Counted from the first letter of the stretch, positions 27,309 through 35,930 are shown. The stretch: 64,000 bases of DNA from Thalassospira lucentensis (GCF_032921865.1 NZ_CP136684.1:2143001-2207000), one strand, 5' to 3'. Program-made: numbers and translations. Notes: generated by a model not told the origin, from the sequence alone.

Positions 27309-28208
27309 TCAGATTTTCCTCGCCAAAGTACGGCCAAACAGGCCTTCGGGACGGAACGCCAGAACCAGCGACATCACGCCATAAATGACGAACAGTTCGA
27401 ATTCAGGGGCATAGTGAACGGCGGCTGCACGGCTTAGTCCGACCAAAAGGGCACCAACAGCAGCCCCCCCGATGCTGCCAAGACCACCAATAACCACCAC
27501 GGCAAAGGCCAGAACGATCACTTCGATGCCTATCCCTGGCACGACAGAGATCGCAGGCGCAGTCAGCGCACCAGCAAGTGCGCCCAGTGTGGTTCCCAGA
27601 ACGAAGGTGATGGTGAACATCAGTTTCACGTTCACGCCCATGGCAACCGCGATTTCGCGGTCATGGATCACTGCACGAAGGACCTTGCCCTGGTTGGTGC
27701 GTTCAAGCCACGCCCACAGGCCAAGCCCGAGCAATGCGGATACCCCGACCAGGGCGACGTCGTAATTGGAAACCTTAAGCAAGCCGAGCGATGTTCGCCC
27801 AAGCTCGGAATAAGGCTGATAGGCGAAATACGGGCTGACACCCCAGACGATTTTCATACCGTCTTCAAGGATCAGAAGAAGGGCATAGGTAATGATCACC
27901 ATCAGGATTTCGTCGCGGCCATACATGAGGCGCAGCAATCCGCGTTCGACGATCACACCGACAATCAGACCGGCAACCAGTGCGGCACCAACCAGCAACA
28001 AATAGCTGACCCATGCTGGGCCCATGCCGTTGTTGAAATACCAGCCAACCAGTGACGCTGCCGAATAGGCGCCGATGGCATAAAAGCTGCCATGCGCCAT
28101 GTTCAGGATGCGCATCACCCCGTAAATCACGGTCAGGCCGGCAGCCACAAGAAACAGCCACGATGCATAGATCGAGCCATCAATCAGGACGGCAAGAAGA
28201 CTTGTCAT
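27309..28208 (-). CDS. Branched-chain-amino-acid-type ABC transporter permease (LivH-like)
   Basis: A 299-residue inner-membrane permease with about eight hydrophobic segments. It starts MTSLLAVLIDGSIYASWLFLVAAGLTVIYG, and FAVVVIGGLGSIGGAAVGALLVG is the conserved LivH coupling-loop region. The first frame start at 28244 is unlikely; the ATG at 28208 begins directly with the first helix. It is separated from the binding-protein gene by 94 bases that contain two stem-loops. Confidence 0.92.
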   Translation of the reverse strand: MTSLLAVLIDGSIYASWLFLVAAGLTVIYGVMRILNMAHGSFYAIGAYSAASLVGWYFNNGMGPAWVSYLLLVGAALVAGLIVGVIVERGLLRLMYGRDEILMVIITYALLLILEDGMKIVWGVSPYFAYQPYSELGRTSLGLLKVSNYDVALVGVSALLGLGLWAWLERTNQGKVLRAVIHDREIAVAMGVNVKLMFTITFVLGTTLGALAGALTAPAISVVPGIGIEVIVLAFAVVVIGGLGSIGGAAVGALLVGLSRAAAVHYAPEFELFVIYGVMSLVLAFRPEGLFGRTLARKI

Positions 28209-28278
28209 CACAAATATCCAGTGTGCAGGGAAAGGGGCGAACATCCCAAGGGAGACGGGATGTCCGCAGGATCATGAA

Positions 28279-28295
28279 GCTCTGTGAAACAGAGC
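28279..28295 (-). other. Intercistronic stem-loop after the binding-protein gene
   Basis: GCTCTGT and ACAGAGC form a 7-base stem. A second hairpin, ACATCCC/GGGATGT, lies just beyond. Such loops often stabilise the abundant binding-protein message and lower permease expression. Confidence 0.4.
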
Positions 28296-28302
28296 GGGCA
28301 AC

Positions 28303-29616
28303 TTAGTTACACTTAGCGCCCGGGAAGCCGTCTGCGATCCAGTCCGCAGCAGCAACACCTTCCGGGGGTGTTACGCATTCGCCATCAAACGAAACAGCGT
28401 TCTTGATCGAGGCAACGCCATCTTCGTAGTGGTATTCACCATAGGTGATACCCTGCATGGCCTGATGACCATTGCCGCGTGCCATTTCAACCGTGCCCGA
28501 AACCGACTCAAAGGTTGCACCTTTCATCGCAGCAGCAAGTTGCTCTGCCGACGGGATTTCCTTATCGGCGACACCGGCATTCTCGGCGGCATACTTCAGA
28601 CCCAGGATCGCCTGGGCCATCTTGGTTGCCGGATAGACCGGCTCAAGGTCATAGGCATTCTGATAGACACCCTCAAACCAGGTGTTCAGTTCGTTGTCCG
28701 GGGCAAACTGGCCAAACGGGCCACGTGCACCGATGATCATGCCGTTCGGGGCCTGATCCTTGTAGGTGGCAAAGGATGCTTCGCCGCAGGTCAGAAGGCC
28801 GGTGGCGTCTTCAAGCAGGCCACGGGCATTTGCCTGCAGAACCAGGGCTTCCATGTCACCACCCCAGAAGGAGCTGTGAACGATTTCCGGGCGTTTCACG
28901 GACAGGGCAGAGATTTCAGCACCGTACTGGCCCTGATAGATTTTCGGGAACTGTTCTTCGACAACTTCTGCTTCAGGGAGGAGTGCCGATGCAGCGGCGG
29001 TGAAGTCAGCCCAGCTGTCCTGACCCCAGGAATAGTTCTGCTGGATGCCGGCAAGACGGGTAACGTCCGGGCGGGTCGCGGCAAGGTAACGAACAGCACC
29101 GATGTTATCGACCGATGCGTCAAGACCGGTACGGAACATGTATTGCGCGTCCGGGTTATCCGCAAACAGGCGGGGAGTACCGCAATCATATGCGATGGTG
29201 AAGGTTTTCAGTTCTTCGGCAACCGGCGCAATTGCCAGGCAGTCGCCCGAAGAAACATAGCCGATGACAGCATCGACTTTCTGACGCTGAACAAGGTTGC
29301 GATATTCTTCAACCTGCTTGGTTGCACCACCGGCTTCGTCGATGATCACGGCTTCGATTTCAGCACCATTGATGCCGATCTTGTCGTATGGCGCGGGCAG
29401 GTTGCCCTTGTTCAGTTCTTCAACAAGAACCTTGGCGGCATTTGCCGACGGAACGCCGAACGGACCAGCTGCCGGACCGGACAGGAAGGTCACGATCCCG
29501 ACGCGGAATTTGCCGTTCTCAGCAGCCGATGCAGAACCGGCTGCGCCAGCTGCAAGGGCAAGCGCTGCGACGCCCGATACAAGGTATTTGCTGAATTTTG
29601 ATTTATTGTTCTTCAC
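28303..29616 (-). CDS. ABC transporter substrate-binding protein (Liv type), first
   Basis: A 437-residue periplasmic protein with a signal peptide (KYLVSGVAALALAAGAAGSASA) and a type I Leu/Ile/Val-binding fold (FRVGIVTFLSGPAAGPFG, VDAVIGYVSSGDCLAIAP). It is longer than typical LivK proteins (about 370). It stands directly before the permease genes, so it should be the transport receptor. Two internal Cys pairs may form disulphides. The ligand is unknown; by context it could be a hydroxy-acid or related small organic acid. Confidence 0.9.
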   Translation of the reverse strand: MKNNKSKFSKYLVSGVAALALAAGAAGSASAAENGKFRVGIVTFLSGPAAGPFGVPSANAAKVLVEELNKGNLPAPYDKIGINGAEIEAVIIDEAGGATKQVEEYRNLVQRQKVDAVIGYVSSGDCLAIAPVAEELKTFTIAYDCGTPRLFADNPDAQYMFRTGLDASVDNIGAVRYLAATRPDVTRLAGIQQNYSWGQDSWADFTAAASALLPEAEVVEEQFPKIYQGQYGAEISALSVKRPEIVHSSFWGGDMEALVLQANARGLLEDATGLLTCGEASFATYKDQAPNGMIIGARGPFGQFAPDNELNTWFEGVYQNAYDLEPVYPATKMAQAILGLKYAAENAGVADKEIPSAEQLAAAMKGATFESVSGTVEMARGNGHQAMQGITYGEYHYEDGVASIKNAVSFDGECVTPPEGVAAADWIADGFPGAKCN

Positions 29617-29637
29617 TATTTCCTCCCTTGGGAAAGG

Positions 29638-30975
29638 TCATGGAGTTGGCGGTGGAACTGCCTCTGACCCGCCGGCCACGGCATCGCGGCGACGTTTGAC
29701 CATCTCTTTTGATGGTTTGAGGTCTTCGGCATCGTAGATCGCCCAGTTCCCCACCATCAGTTTCGATGGCGGAAAGTCTTCGTTGTGGACGACCGTGCCC
29801 ACGGCTTGCGCCTGGACAATCTGGTGAGTTTCGGGATCGATATAGGATGCAAAGCCCGGCGGATCTTCGGGCAGGGCCAGTTGCAATCCTTCAAGTGCGG
29901 TGATGAGCGCGCGGTCATCGTCAACGCCGCCAGCCTTTTCAATGGCGCGTGCTATGGCGATGATCCCTGTATAGGCGCCTTCGGCCGCATAGGTCGGATA
30001 ACGCCCGGTCATGTCGTGAAATTGTTTGACGAACCGCTTGTTACGTCCGGTGTCGGGCCAGTTATTGTGATGGCGCGCCGACAGGATCAAACCCGGATAG
30101 GGCTGATCGCCAAGGGCCATCATCACGTCGTAATTTGCACCGGTATCGAAATTGGCCAGACGGGTGGTTTCAAAGAAACGGGTTGATGCCGCCTGCTTGA
30201 TAAAGGCGATGAAATCCCCGCCCCAAAGGGCGGTTACGACCACGTCGGCCTTCGCCGATTGCAGGGCGTTGATATAAATCGAATAATCCGGCTCATAGAG
30301 CTTCGGCCACAAATCGCCGACGGTCTCATATTCGACACCCAATTCATCAAGGGCAAGTTGCAGATCCGTCCAGGAAACATGGCCGTAATCATAATCCGGT
30401 CCGACAAAGGCAAGGCGTTTCCAGCCGGTTTCCTTTTGCAGATCGCGCAAATAACGCGCACCGGCGGCCATCGACGTCCAGCTGTCATTGGTGACGCGGA
30501 AGTAATAATCGTGGCCGGCCTCGATGCTGAGCCGCGATGATGCATGATCGGTACCGACCATGATGATCTTTTCGTTCTTGGCGAGATCGCTCACGGCGTG
30601 GGCCACACCCGATGACACGATGCCACAGAAGAACTTGGCATTGTCATTGGTGATGAAATCCTGTGCCAGACGGACCGCATAGGATGCCTTTGATCGCGGG
30701 TCATCGGCGATGACACGCAGATTGGGCACATCCAGGCCGGATTTTGCTTCGGCTTCGAGGTCCTGAAGGGCGATCTTGATGCCCGAAATACTGTCGCGGC
30801 CATAGGTGGCCGACCGTCCGGTCATCGGGTACAAACAGCCGATGACAGCATCTGCGTTCTGTGCAGATGCGCCCAGCTCAAAGCGTTCTGCCTGTGCGGT
30901 ATTGGCCGCAAACAGCGCGAACGTGGCAGCAATAATGGTGATGCACCCGGAAACCGGGTGTTTGAGCATCTCCAT
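29638..30975 (-). CDS. ABC transporter substrate-binding protein (Liv type), second
   Basis: A 445-residue periplasmic binding protein with signal peptide (ending NTAQA) and type I fold (VIGCLYPMTGRSATYGRDS, FCGIVSSGVAHAVSDLAKNEK). It is clearly different from the first binding protein and has a Pro-rich tail. GGGAGG precedes the ATG at 30975. It is the first gene behind the sigma-54 promoter and lies next to the sensor/regulator genes. It may deliver a second ligand to the same importer, or act as a ligand-bound partner of the sensor kinase. The latter is speculation based on position. Confidence 0.88.
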   Translation of the reverse strand: MEMLKHPVSGCITIIAATFALFAANTAQAERFELGASAQNADAVIGCLYPMTGRSATYGRDSISGIKIALQDLEAEAKSGLDVPNLRVIADDPRSKASYAVRLAQDFITNDNAKFFCGIVSSGVAHAVSDLAKNEKIIMVGTDHASSRLSIEAGHDYYFRVTNDSWTSMAAGARYLRDLQKETGWKRLAFVGPDYDYGHVSWTDLQLALDELGVEYETVGDLWPKLYEPDYSIYINALQSAKADVVVTALWGGDFIAFIKQAASTRFFETTRLANFDTGANYDVMMALGDQPYPGLILSARHHNNWPDTGRNKRFVKQFHDMTGRYPTYAAEGAYTGIIAIARAIEKAGGVDDDRALITALEGLQLALPEDPPGFASYIDPETHQIVQAQAVGTVVHNEDFPPSKLMVGNWAIYDAEDLKPSKEMVKRRRDAVAGGSEAVPPPTP

Positions 30976-31034
30976 GACTTTCCTCCCTGCGAATGGTTGT
31001 TCCATCCGCGTTTGTACCTTTGTCTCGCTATTCC

Positions 31035-31049
31035 GCAAAGGCTGTGCCA
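31035..31049 (-). promoter_or_regulatory. Sigma-54 promoter of the transporter/dehydrogenase operon
   Basis: On the minus strand TGGCAC (31049-31044), five bases, then TTGC (31038-31035) matches the sigma-54 core exactly. The start of transcription should fall near 31023, leaving a leader of about 48 bases. It would drive nine genes down to 21067. Confidence 0.87.
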
Positions 31050-31121
31050 GTTGCGAAATTTCGGTGCAAAGTCAGGAAAGCCGCGCGATTGACCGTTTTG
31101 GGCCAAAATCATGGAGCGGTC

Positions 31122-31152
31122 TTGAGCGCGAATATGAGCGTTAGGCGCTCAA
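31122..31152. promoter_or_regulatory. Dyad TTGAGCGC-N15-GCGCTCAA, candidate enhancer site
   Basis: Perfect 8-base arms at 31122-31129 and 31145-31152, centred about 114 bases before the sigma-54 start. The same half-site occurs upstream of the cyclase promoter (19877-19925) and inside the hairpin at 31162-31190. It most likely binds the NtrC-type regulator encoded next door. Confidence 0.6.
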
Positions 31153-31157
31153 ACAGC

Positions 31158-31190
31158 AAAACACCCTTGAGCGGAAACCGCTCAAGGGTG
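31158..31190 (-). terminator. Terminator of the two-component operon, with embedded regulator half-sites
   Basis: CACCCTTGAGCGG and CCGCTCAAGGGTG form a perfect 13-base stem with an AAA/TTT loop, followed on the minus strand by TTTT. It sits 30 bases after the regulator gene stop. Its arms contain TTGAGCG and CGCTCAA, so the same DNA could also serve as a second enhancer site. Confidence 0.8.
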
Positions 31191-31219
31191 CATCGGAAAT
31201 GCTTCGGGTTGGGGATACG

Positions 31220-32590
31220 TTATTGCAGGCCCAGCCTTTGCAGGCGACGTTTCAGGGCATGACGTGAAATACCAAGTATTTCTGCCGCACGTCCTTTGTG
31301 ACCATCGGCCTGATCAAGCGCATCTTGCACCAGATGACGCTCGGTGTTGTCCATGCGGTCCTGCAATTGCGCATTGCCATCCGAAACTCCGCCATGCCGA
31401 TCATCCGGGTTATCATCCGTGACGTGGAATTCAGCCGGCAGCAGATCCGGTAAAATCTGTTTGGACGGATAAAGAATGGTCAGACGCTCAATCAGGTTTT
31501 TAAGTTCGCGCACATTGCCGCGCCAGCGATGATGGCGCAGCAGATCAAGGGTTGCATCGTCAAAATGGATCGGATGGCATCCTTCGGCCTTGGCCTGATG
31601 ATCGGCGAAATGGTCAACCAGTTTGATAATGTCCTCGCCGCGGTGGCGTAGGGCGGGGATATCAATGGTGATGACGTTCAGGCGGTAAAACAGGTCTTCT
31701 CGGAAATTGCCCAGACGGACTTCCTCGGCAAGATCACGGTTGGTCGCGGCAATCACGCGGACATCGGCCGATGCGGAATGTTCGCTCCCGACCGGGCGAT
31801 AGTCGCCGTTTTCAAGGAAGTGCAAAAACTTCGCCTGCAGCGCCAGCGGCAATTCGCCGATTTCATCCAGAAACAGACTGCCACCATCGGCAAGACGGAC
31901 AAGGCCGGTGCGTTTCTGATGCGCACCAGTGTAGGAGCCCTTTTCGGCGCCAAACAGTTCGCTTTCAATCAGCTGTTCTGGCAGGGCGGCACAGTTGACT
32001 TCGATAAAGGCGTTTGAAGCACGCGGGCTTTGGCCGTGAATGGCACGCGCAACCAGCGCCTTGCCGGTCCCGGACTCCCCTTGCAGCAGGATGCGGCTGG
32101 CACTGCTTTGTGCGACACGGTCGATTGTTGTGCGCAATTCGCGCATCGGCGCGCATTCGCCAATCAAACCGTTGTTCGGGACATTGCGCTTGCGGTGGTA
32201 ATCAAGCTCAAGTGCGGTGCGGTTCTGATCAAGGGTGGTGTTGATCGTGTGGATCAGCTCATCAAGTTCGAACGGCTTGCTAAGGTAATCGGCCGCTCCG
32301 AGTTTGACGGCCTTCACCGCCGCACGGGTATCGCCATGGGCCGAAATCATGATGACGGGCACGTCGATATCAAGTTTGCGGATGCTATCAAGGACCTCCA
32401 TGCCATTGGCACCGGGCAGGCGCAGATCAAGCAGGATGATATCGAACTTGTTTTCACGGACTTGCAAAAACGCATCTTCACCGGAATGGACGCCGGTGAC
32501 ATCCATGCCTTCGGTGCGGAGCGCAAAGCTTAGTGATCGGACGAATGATTCCTCATCATCGACGATCAGAATCCTGATCTGGTGGGGCAT
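31220..32590 (-). CDS. NtrC-type sigma-54-dependent response regulator
   Basis: A 456-residue protein. The receiver domain carries the phospho-acceptor Asp in DIILLDLRLPG (about residue 56). The AAA+ domain has Walker A (GESGTGKALVARAIH) and the sigma-54 contact loop GSYTGA, a variant of GAFTGA with the aromatic position kept as Tyr. A Fis-type helix-turn-helix closes it (GRAAEILGISRHALKRRL). It overlaps the kinase gene by 35 bases. Its natural targets are the two sigma-54 promoters at 19965 and 31049. Confidence 0.95.
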   Translation of the reverse strand: MPHQIRILIVDDEESFVRSLSFALRTEGMDVTGVHSGEDAFLQVRENKFDIILLDLRLPGANGMEVLDSIRKLDIDVPVIMISAHGDTRAAVKAVKLGAADYLSKPFELDELIHTINTTLDQNRTALELDYHRKRNVPNNGLIGECAPMRELRTTIDRVAQSSASRILLQGESGTGKALVARAIHGQSPRASNAFIEVNCAALPEQLIESELFGAEKGSYTGAHQKRTGLVRLADGGSLFLDEIGELPLALQAKFLHFLENGDYRPVGSEHSASADVRVIAATNRDLAEEVRLGNFREDLFYRLNVITIDIPALRHRGEDIIKLVDHFADHQAKAEGCHPIHFDDATLDLLRHHRWRGNVRELKNLIERLTILYPSKQILPDLLPAEFHVTDDNPDDRHGGVSDGNAQLQDRMDNTERHLVQDALDQADGHKGRAAEILGISRHALKRRLQRLGLQ

Positions 32591-34313
32591 TTTTCGATGT
32601 TTCCTCTTTTGAAGCTCCCGATTTCGTTGCCGGGAACTTCAATGTGATTGTTGTGCCCTCTTGCGGGGCACTTTCAATATTGATTGAACCGTTATTGTAC
32701 TCGACCAGTTGTTGGCTGATTGTCAGGCCAAGTCCGGTTCCTTTGCTTTTCATGGTAAAAAATGGCTGCACGACGTCAAGCAAATGCTCTTTGGGGATGC
32801 CGGCACCATCGTCGGTGACGCGTATTTCCACCTGGTCATTATGGCGTTCGGCCCTGAGGCTGACCGTGCCACCGGGCTGGCAGGCCTGAATGGCGTTGAT
32901 CCCGATGTTGAGCAGGATCTGCAAGACCTGATCGGGATCGACAAAGATCGTCAGGCGGGAATCGCCACTGGTATAAAACCGAACCCGGGCTTCTTCGGCG
33001 ACGGGGGTCAGGACGCGCGATGACTGTCGGAACAGATCCCGTATTTCGGTCTCCTGCGGGCAGGCTTCACCGGGTCGGCCATAAGCCAGAAGATCATTCA
33101 CCACGCGTGACAGACGATCAATCTGGTGGCCCATATCATCCAAAAGTGTTTTGCGTTCGCCATCGGGTTCCTTGCGCACAAGGGCCTGAACGGTGGTTTT
33201 CATGGTGGCCAGCGGATTGCGGACCTCATGCGCCACACCGGTGGCAAACTGGCCCAGAACGGCAAGCTTTTCGGCGCGCACTGTCCGGTCAATCAGGTCT
33301 TTAAGCTGCCAGGCCATGGTATTGAAGGCCTTGGCGACCGTGCTGATTTCATCGCGACGGCGACCTTCGGGCAGGCGGTAATACAGATCGCCCGACGCAA
33401 TACTGTGTGCCCCCTGAACAAGTGTATCGACCCGTCGGCGCAGGCTGCGTGACAGGGCAAAAAAGATCGCCAGAATAACCACAATGATGACGGCGGCTGT
33501 CACTGTCAGCCAAAAGCGCGTTTCATCAATCGGCTGCAGGATGGTGCCCGGTCGAACACTCATCACAAGGTTCCATCCCGGAAGGATGCTGGGGCCTTCG
33601 ATCAGTTCGCCAGTGACCTCGGTCGGCCGCCCGGTCGCATCAAGAACAATACCGCCCGGCGTGCGCAAAAGCGGATCGATCACGCCCGACACCCCGGCAC
33701 TCGCCAGAAGCTCGGTCAGGGATGCCAGACGCACATGCAGGGCGACAGACGTGTTCTGCCCCAAGCCGGTATCGCGAATGTGTGCGCGCATTAAAATCCA
33801 GCCGGAATTGCCATTTTCGGGCAATTTGGGACCGATAAACTCAATGCCTTCGTGCTCTACACGCGGCAGGCCGGAAATATCCCAGCCGTTTTTCGACCAA
33901 TAAGGCGGGCCGGATGCGGCTTGGCCTGCGACCAGACGATCAAGATTGTCGTACCAGTCAAAAAACAGCACACCATAAAGGTCAGGCGAGTCTGCCTCCA
34001 CCCGAAGCAGGGTCAGGGCCTCTTCCGCCTGTGGGGAATTCGGCGCTTCAATGAAAGCTGGCATAGCTGGATGATTTGACAGCGTTACCAACTGATAGAT
34101 TCGGGTATCGAGAAAAGCAGAAAGTTTGTTTGATGTGGCCGCGACCTGTGCGCTAAGCCTCTCACCTGTGAGCCGGTCAATCAATTCGTTGGAAAAGCGC
34201 TGATAGAATAGGCTAAGGGCAAGGAGTGCGCATACGACAACTCCTACCGATAATAGTGTATAGCGGCCCACAAGGCTCAGGCGTTGGTTTCGGGACCAGT
34301 GAAATCTGGGCAC
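32556..34313 (-). CDS. Sensor histidine kinase
   Basis: A 585-residue membrane kinase. A transmembrane helix near residues 15-37, a periplasmic sensing region of about 230 residues (Cache-like), a second helix near 270-292, and a HAMP-like linker (DTLVQGAHSIASGDLYYRL) come in order. The HisKA box has the phospho-acceptor in GVAHEVRNPLATMK, and the ATPase domain has NIGINAIQA, DDGAGIPKE and GTGLGLTISQQL. It is the partner of the NtrC-type regulator. The periplasmic ligand could be the island substrate or a binding protein carrying it. Its promoter lies in the A/T-rich gap to the right. Confidence 0.93.
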   Translation of the reverse strand: MPRFHWSRNQRLSLVGRYTLLSVGVVVCALLALSLFYQRFSNELIDRLTGERLSAQVAATSNKLSAFLDTRIYQLVTLSNHPAMPAFIEAPNSPQAEEALTLLRVEADSPDLYGVLFFDWYDNLDRLVAGQAASGPPYWSKNGWDISGLPRVEHEGIEFIGPKLPENGNSGWILMRAHIRDTGLGQNTSVALHVRLASLTELLASAGVSGVIDPLLRTPGGIVLDATGRPTEVTGELIEGPSILPGWNLVMSVRPGTILQPIDETRFWLTVTAAVIIVVILAIFFALSRSLRRRVDTLVQGAHSIASGDLYYRLPEGRRRDEISTVAKAFNTMAWQLKDLIDRTVRAEKLAVLGQFATGVAHEVRNPLATMKTTVQALVRKEPDGERKTLLDDMGHQIDRLSRVVNDLLAYGRPGEACPQETEIRDLFRQSSRVLTPVAEEARVRFYTSGDSRLTIFVDPDQVLQILLNIGINAIQACQPGGTVSLRAERHNDQVEIRVTDDGAGIPKEHLLDVVQPFFTMKSKGTGLGLTISQQLVEYNNGSINIESAPQEGTTITLKFPATKSGASKEETSKNAPPDQDSDRR

Positions 34314-34651
34314 CTTGGACCTCCCTTAAATGGCCGACGTCATAAGAAATCCAGTCAAGGCACAACTCTTGCGAAACGACACTGCTCGGTAGTGCCGATT
34401 TTTTGTTGTGCAGAAATGGCGGAAGAATAGCAAGTGATCAAATGGGCTGTGCTCAGAGACTCTTGGTTGAAAGCTTGCGAGATAAATAATGTTGCTTGAC
34501 AGGGGCGATTATGGCTTTGTCTTACGCTTGCCCTAGCAACATCCCTTATTCCGTAAAACTGTGTAGGCCATTCAAAATTTCTTCCTAGTGAGAAGCTTTG
34601 TTCAGCCTCGAAACAAGAAAAATTATTGATTTTATTGAGTTATTTTCTGCG
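34314..34651. other. Non-coding island-junction sequence before the first displaced tRNA copy
   Basis: No convincing gene is visible. The stretch is more A/T-rich than its surroundings, should hold the kinase promoter, and ends in the flank ATTGATTTTATTGAGTT (34625-34641), which resembles the flank of the third tRNA copy (44086-44102). No integrase remnant is recognisable. Confidence 0.5.
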
Positions 34652-34711
34652 TCAAAATCTGTTTCACTTAGTGAGTGGGAGTTCGATTCTCCCCGGGGGC
34701 ACCATCGCTTT
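34652..34711 (+). repeat. Displaced 3' half of tRNA-Leu(CAA), att-like copy 2
   Basis: It matches 19749-19808 at 59 of 60 positions, from the anticodon loop through CCA and seven bases beyond; the one change is in the variable loop (CAC-tta-GTG). The 5' half of the tRNA is absent, replaced by unrelated A/T-rich DNA. It is therefore not a functional tRNA but the right end of island A or the left end of island B. Confidence 0.93.
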
Positions 34712-34713
34712 CC

Positions 34714-34745
34714 AAACCCAGCCGTAATCGGTTGGGTTTTGTTCT
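34714..34745 (+). terminator. Hairpin with T-tract just after displaced tRNA copy 2
   Basis: AACCCAGCCG and CGGTTGGGTT pair (one G-U) around TAAT and are followed by TTGTTCTTTT. It is well placed to be the original terminator of a tRNA-Leu gene, carried along with the displaced 3' half. Confidence 0.65.
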
Positions 34746-34854
34746 TTTAGCTTCCCACATCTTTTCCAGACGCTGCGTATTGATCGATATGTGCTGCGTT
34801 GAGATATGGATTGCTTAAAGACAGTGTTGGCAATGGCGATCGAGCATTGCGTTA

Positions 34855-35895
34855 TCAGCCGGTTTTCTTTGAGGCTGTGCTTGCGCGGACAACAAGCTCT
34901 GCGCCGACCTGAACCTTGACCGCAGGCAGGGAGCCCTCTGCGTTTAGGAGTTCATCAAGTACCGTAACAGCCATGCTTCCGATTTTGCGTTTCGAAACAT
35001 CGATCGTTGTTAAGGACGGGTCAAGAGTGGCGCTCATTGGAAGGTTATCAAACCCGACGATCGAGATGTCCTGTGGAATCTTATATCCTTTTTCTTTCAG
35101 GGCTTTGGTAAAGCCATATGCCATGATGTCGTTCGCGCAAAAATAAGCTTCGGCAACGCTGCCGTGATTGGAAAGCGCCTTGAAGCTATCTTCATATGCC
35201 GACGAGATGGTGGACCCGATTGACAGGATGTGACTACTGTTCACCGTCAGTCCGAGATGGTGCATGTTTTTCAGGAAGGCTTTCTTACGCAGAGCAAAGT
35301 TTCGGGTCTGCGTTTCACTGCCGACAAAGCCAATTTTACTAAAACCAAGATCTTTTAAGTGCGAAAGCACGGTGTAAACCGCATCGCCATTGTTCATGTC
35401 GACGAAATTTGCATCAATGAGATCATAAAAAGAATCAATAAAAACAGTTGGTAATCTGAAGTCCTGGATTTTCTGAATATCTTCACGCGTTAGCTCGGTG
35501 CCAAGTATGATGGCGGCCGTTGCATCCGAATTTGCCAGGATGTCTGTGATGTCACTTGCAGTGACATTTTCATAGCTTAAAACCTGCAGCTTATAACCAC
35601 GACTGGTTGCCTCTGATGACATGCCGTCAATGTAATCAGAAATGAAATGGCTATGGTCACGGTTCACAGTATGACCGTGTTTGGCGATCTTGAGAAACTT
35701 GATGGTTTTCGCCGTTTTTTCGCGATTTTTGGGAGCGCGCGGTAGGTAGTTCAACGAAGAAACAACTTCAAGGACCCGTGAACGGGTAACGCCGGAAATT
35801 TCACCCTTGCCATTCAGAACAAGCGACACCGTCGAAGGGGAGACGCCCGCCTGTTCGGCAATCTGTTTGATCGTCGGTTTGTTATTTTTTTTCAT
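34855..35895 (-). CDS. LacI family transcriptional repressor
   Basis: A 346-residue protein. The N-terminal LacI helix-turn-helix reads TIKQIAEQAGVSPSTVSLVLNG (residues 8-29), followed by a hinge and a periplasmic-binding-like ligand domain (AAIILGTELTRE, DISIVGFDNLPMSATLDPSLTTID). It is divergent from the sugar ABC transporter genes and is the obvious local repressor. Its codon use looks more A/T-rich than the neighbours. The expected ligand is a sugar or sugar phosphate of the island B pathway. Confidence 0.93.
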   Translation of the reverse strand: MKKNNKPTIKQIAEQAGVSPSTVSLVLNGKGEISGVTRSRVLEVVSSLNYLPRAPKNREKTAKTIKFLKIAKHGHTVNRDHSHFISDYIDGMSSEATSRGYKLQVLSYENVTASDITDILANSDATAAIILGTELTREDIQKIQDFRLPTVFIDSFYDLIDANFVDMNNGDAVYTVLSHLKDLGFSKIGFVGSETQTRNFALRKKAFLKNMHHLGLTVNSSHILSIGSTISSAYEDSFKALSNHGSVAEAYFCANDIMAYGFTKALKEKGYKIPQDISIVGFDNLPMSATLDPSLTTIDVSKRKIGSMAVTVLDELLNAEGSLPAVKVQVGAELVVRASTASKKTG

Positions 35896-35930
35896 GTACT
35901 TAACCTTGGTGCTCTTCCCTGATTCTTCAT

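Larger units (their letters stand above)
19749..34711. mobile_element. Island A: putative tRNA-Leu-integrated catabolic island
   Basis: The left boundary is the 3' half of the intact tRNA-Leu; the right boundary is its near-identical copy at 34652-34711. Everything between forms one coherent unit: cyclase-family hydrolase, alcohol and aldehyde dehydrogenases, Liv-type importer and sigma-54 two-component regulator. No integrase, excisionase or transposase is visible, so the island would be immobile or need help in trans. The boundary repeats are seen directly; island status is inferred. Confidence 0.55.

Noticed and set aside
28429-29601. 390-residue frame antisense to the first Liv-type binding protein
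   Set aside because: No recognisable domain, and the sense gene has a signal peptide and family motifs.
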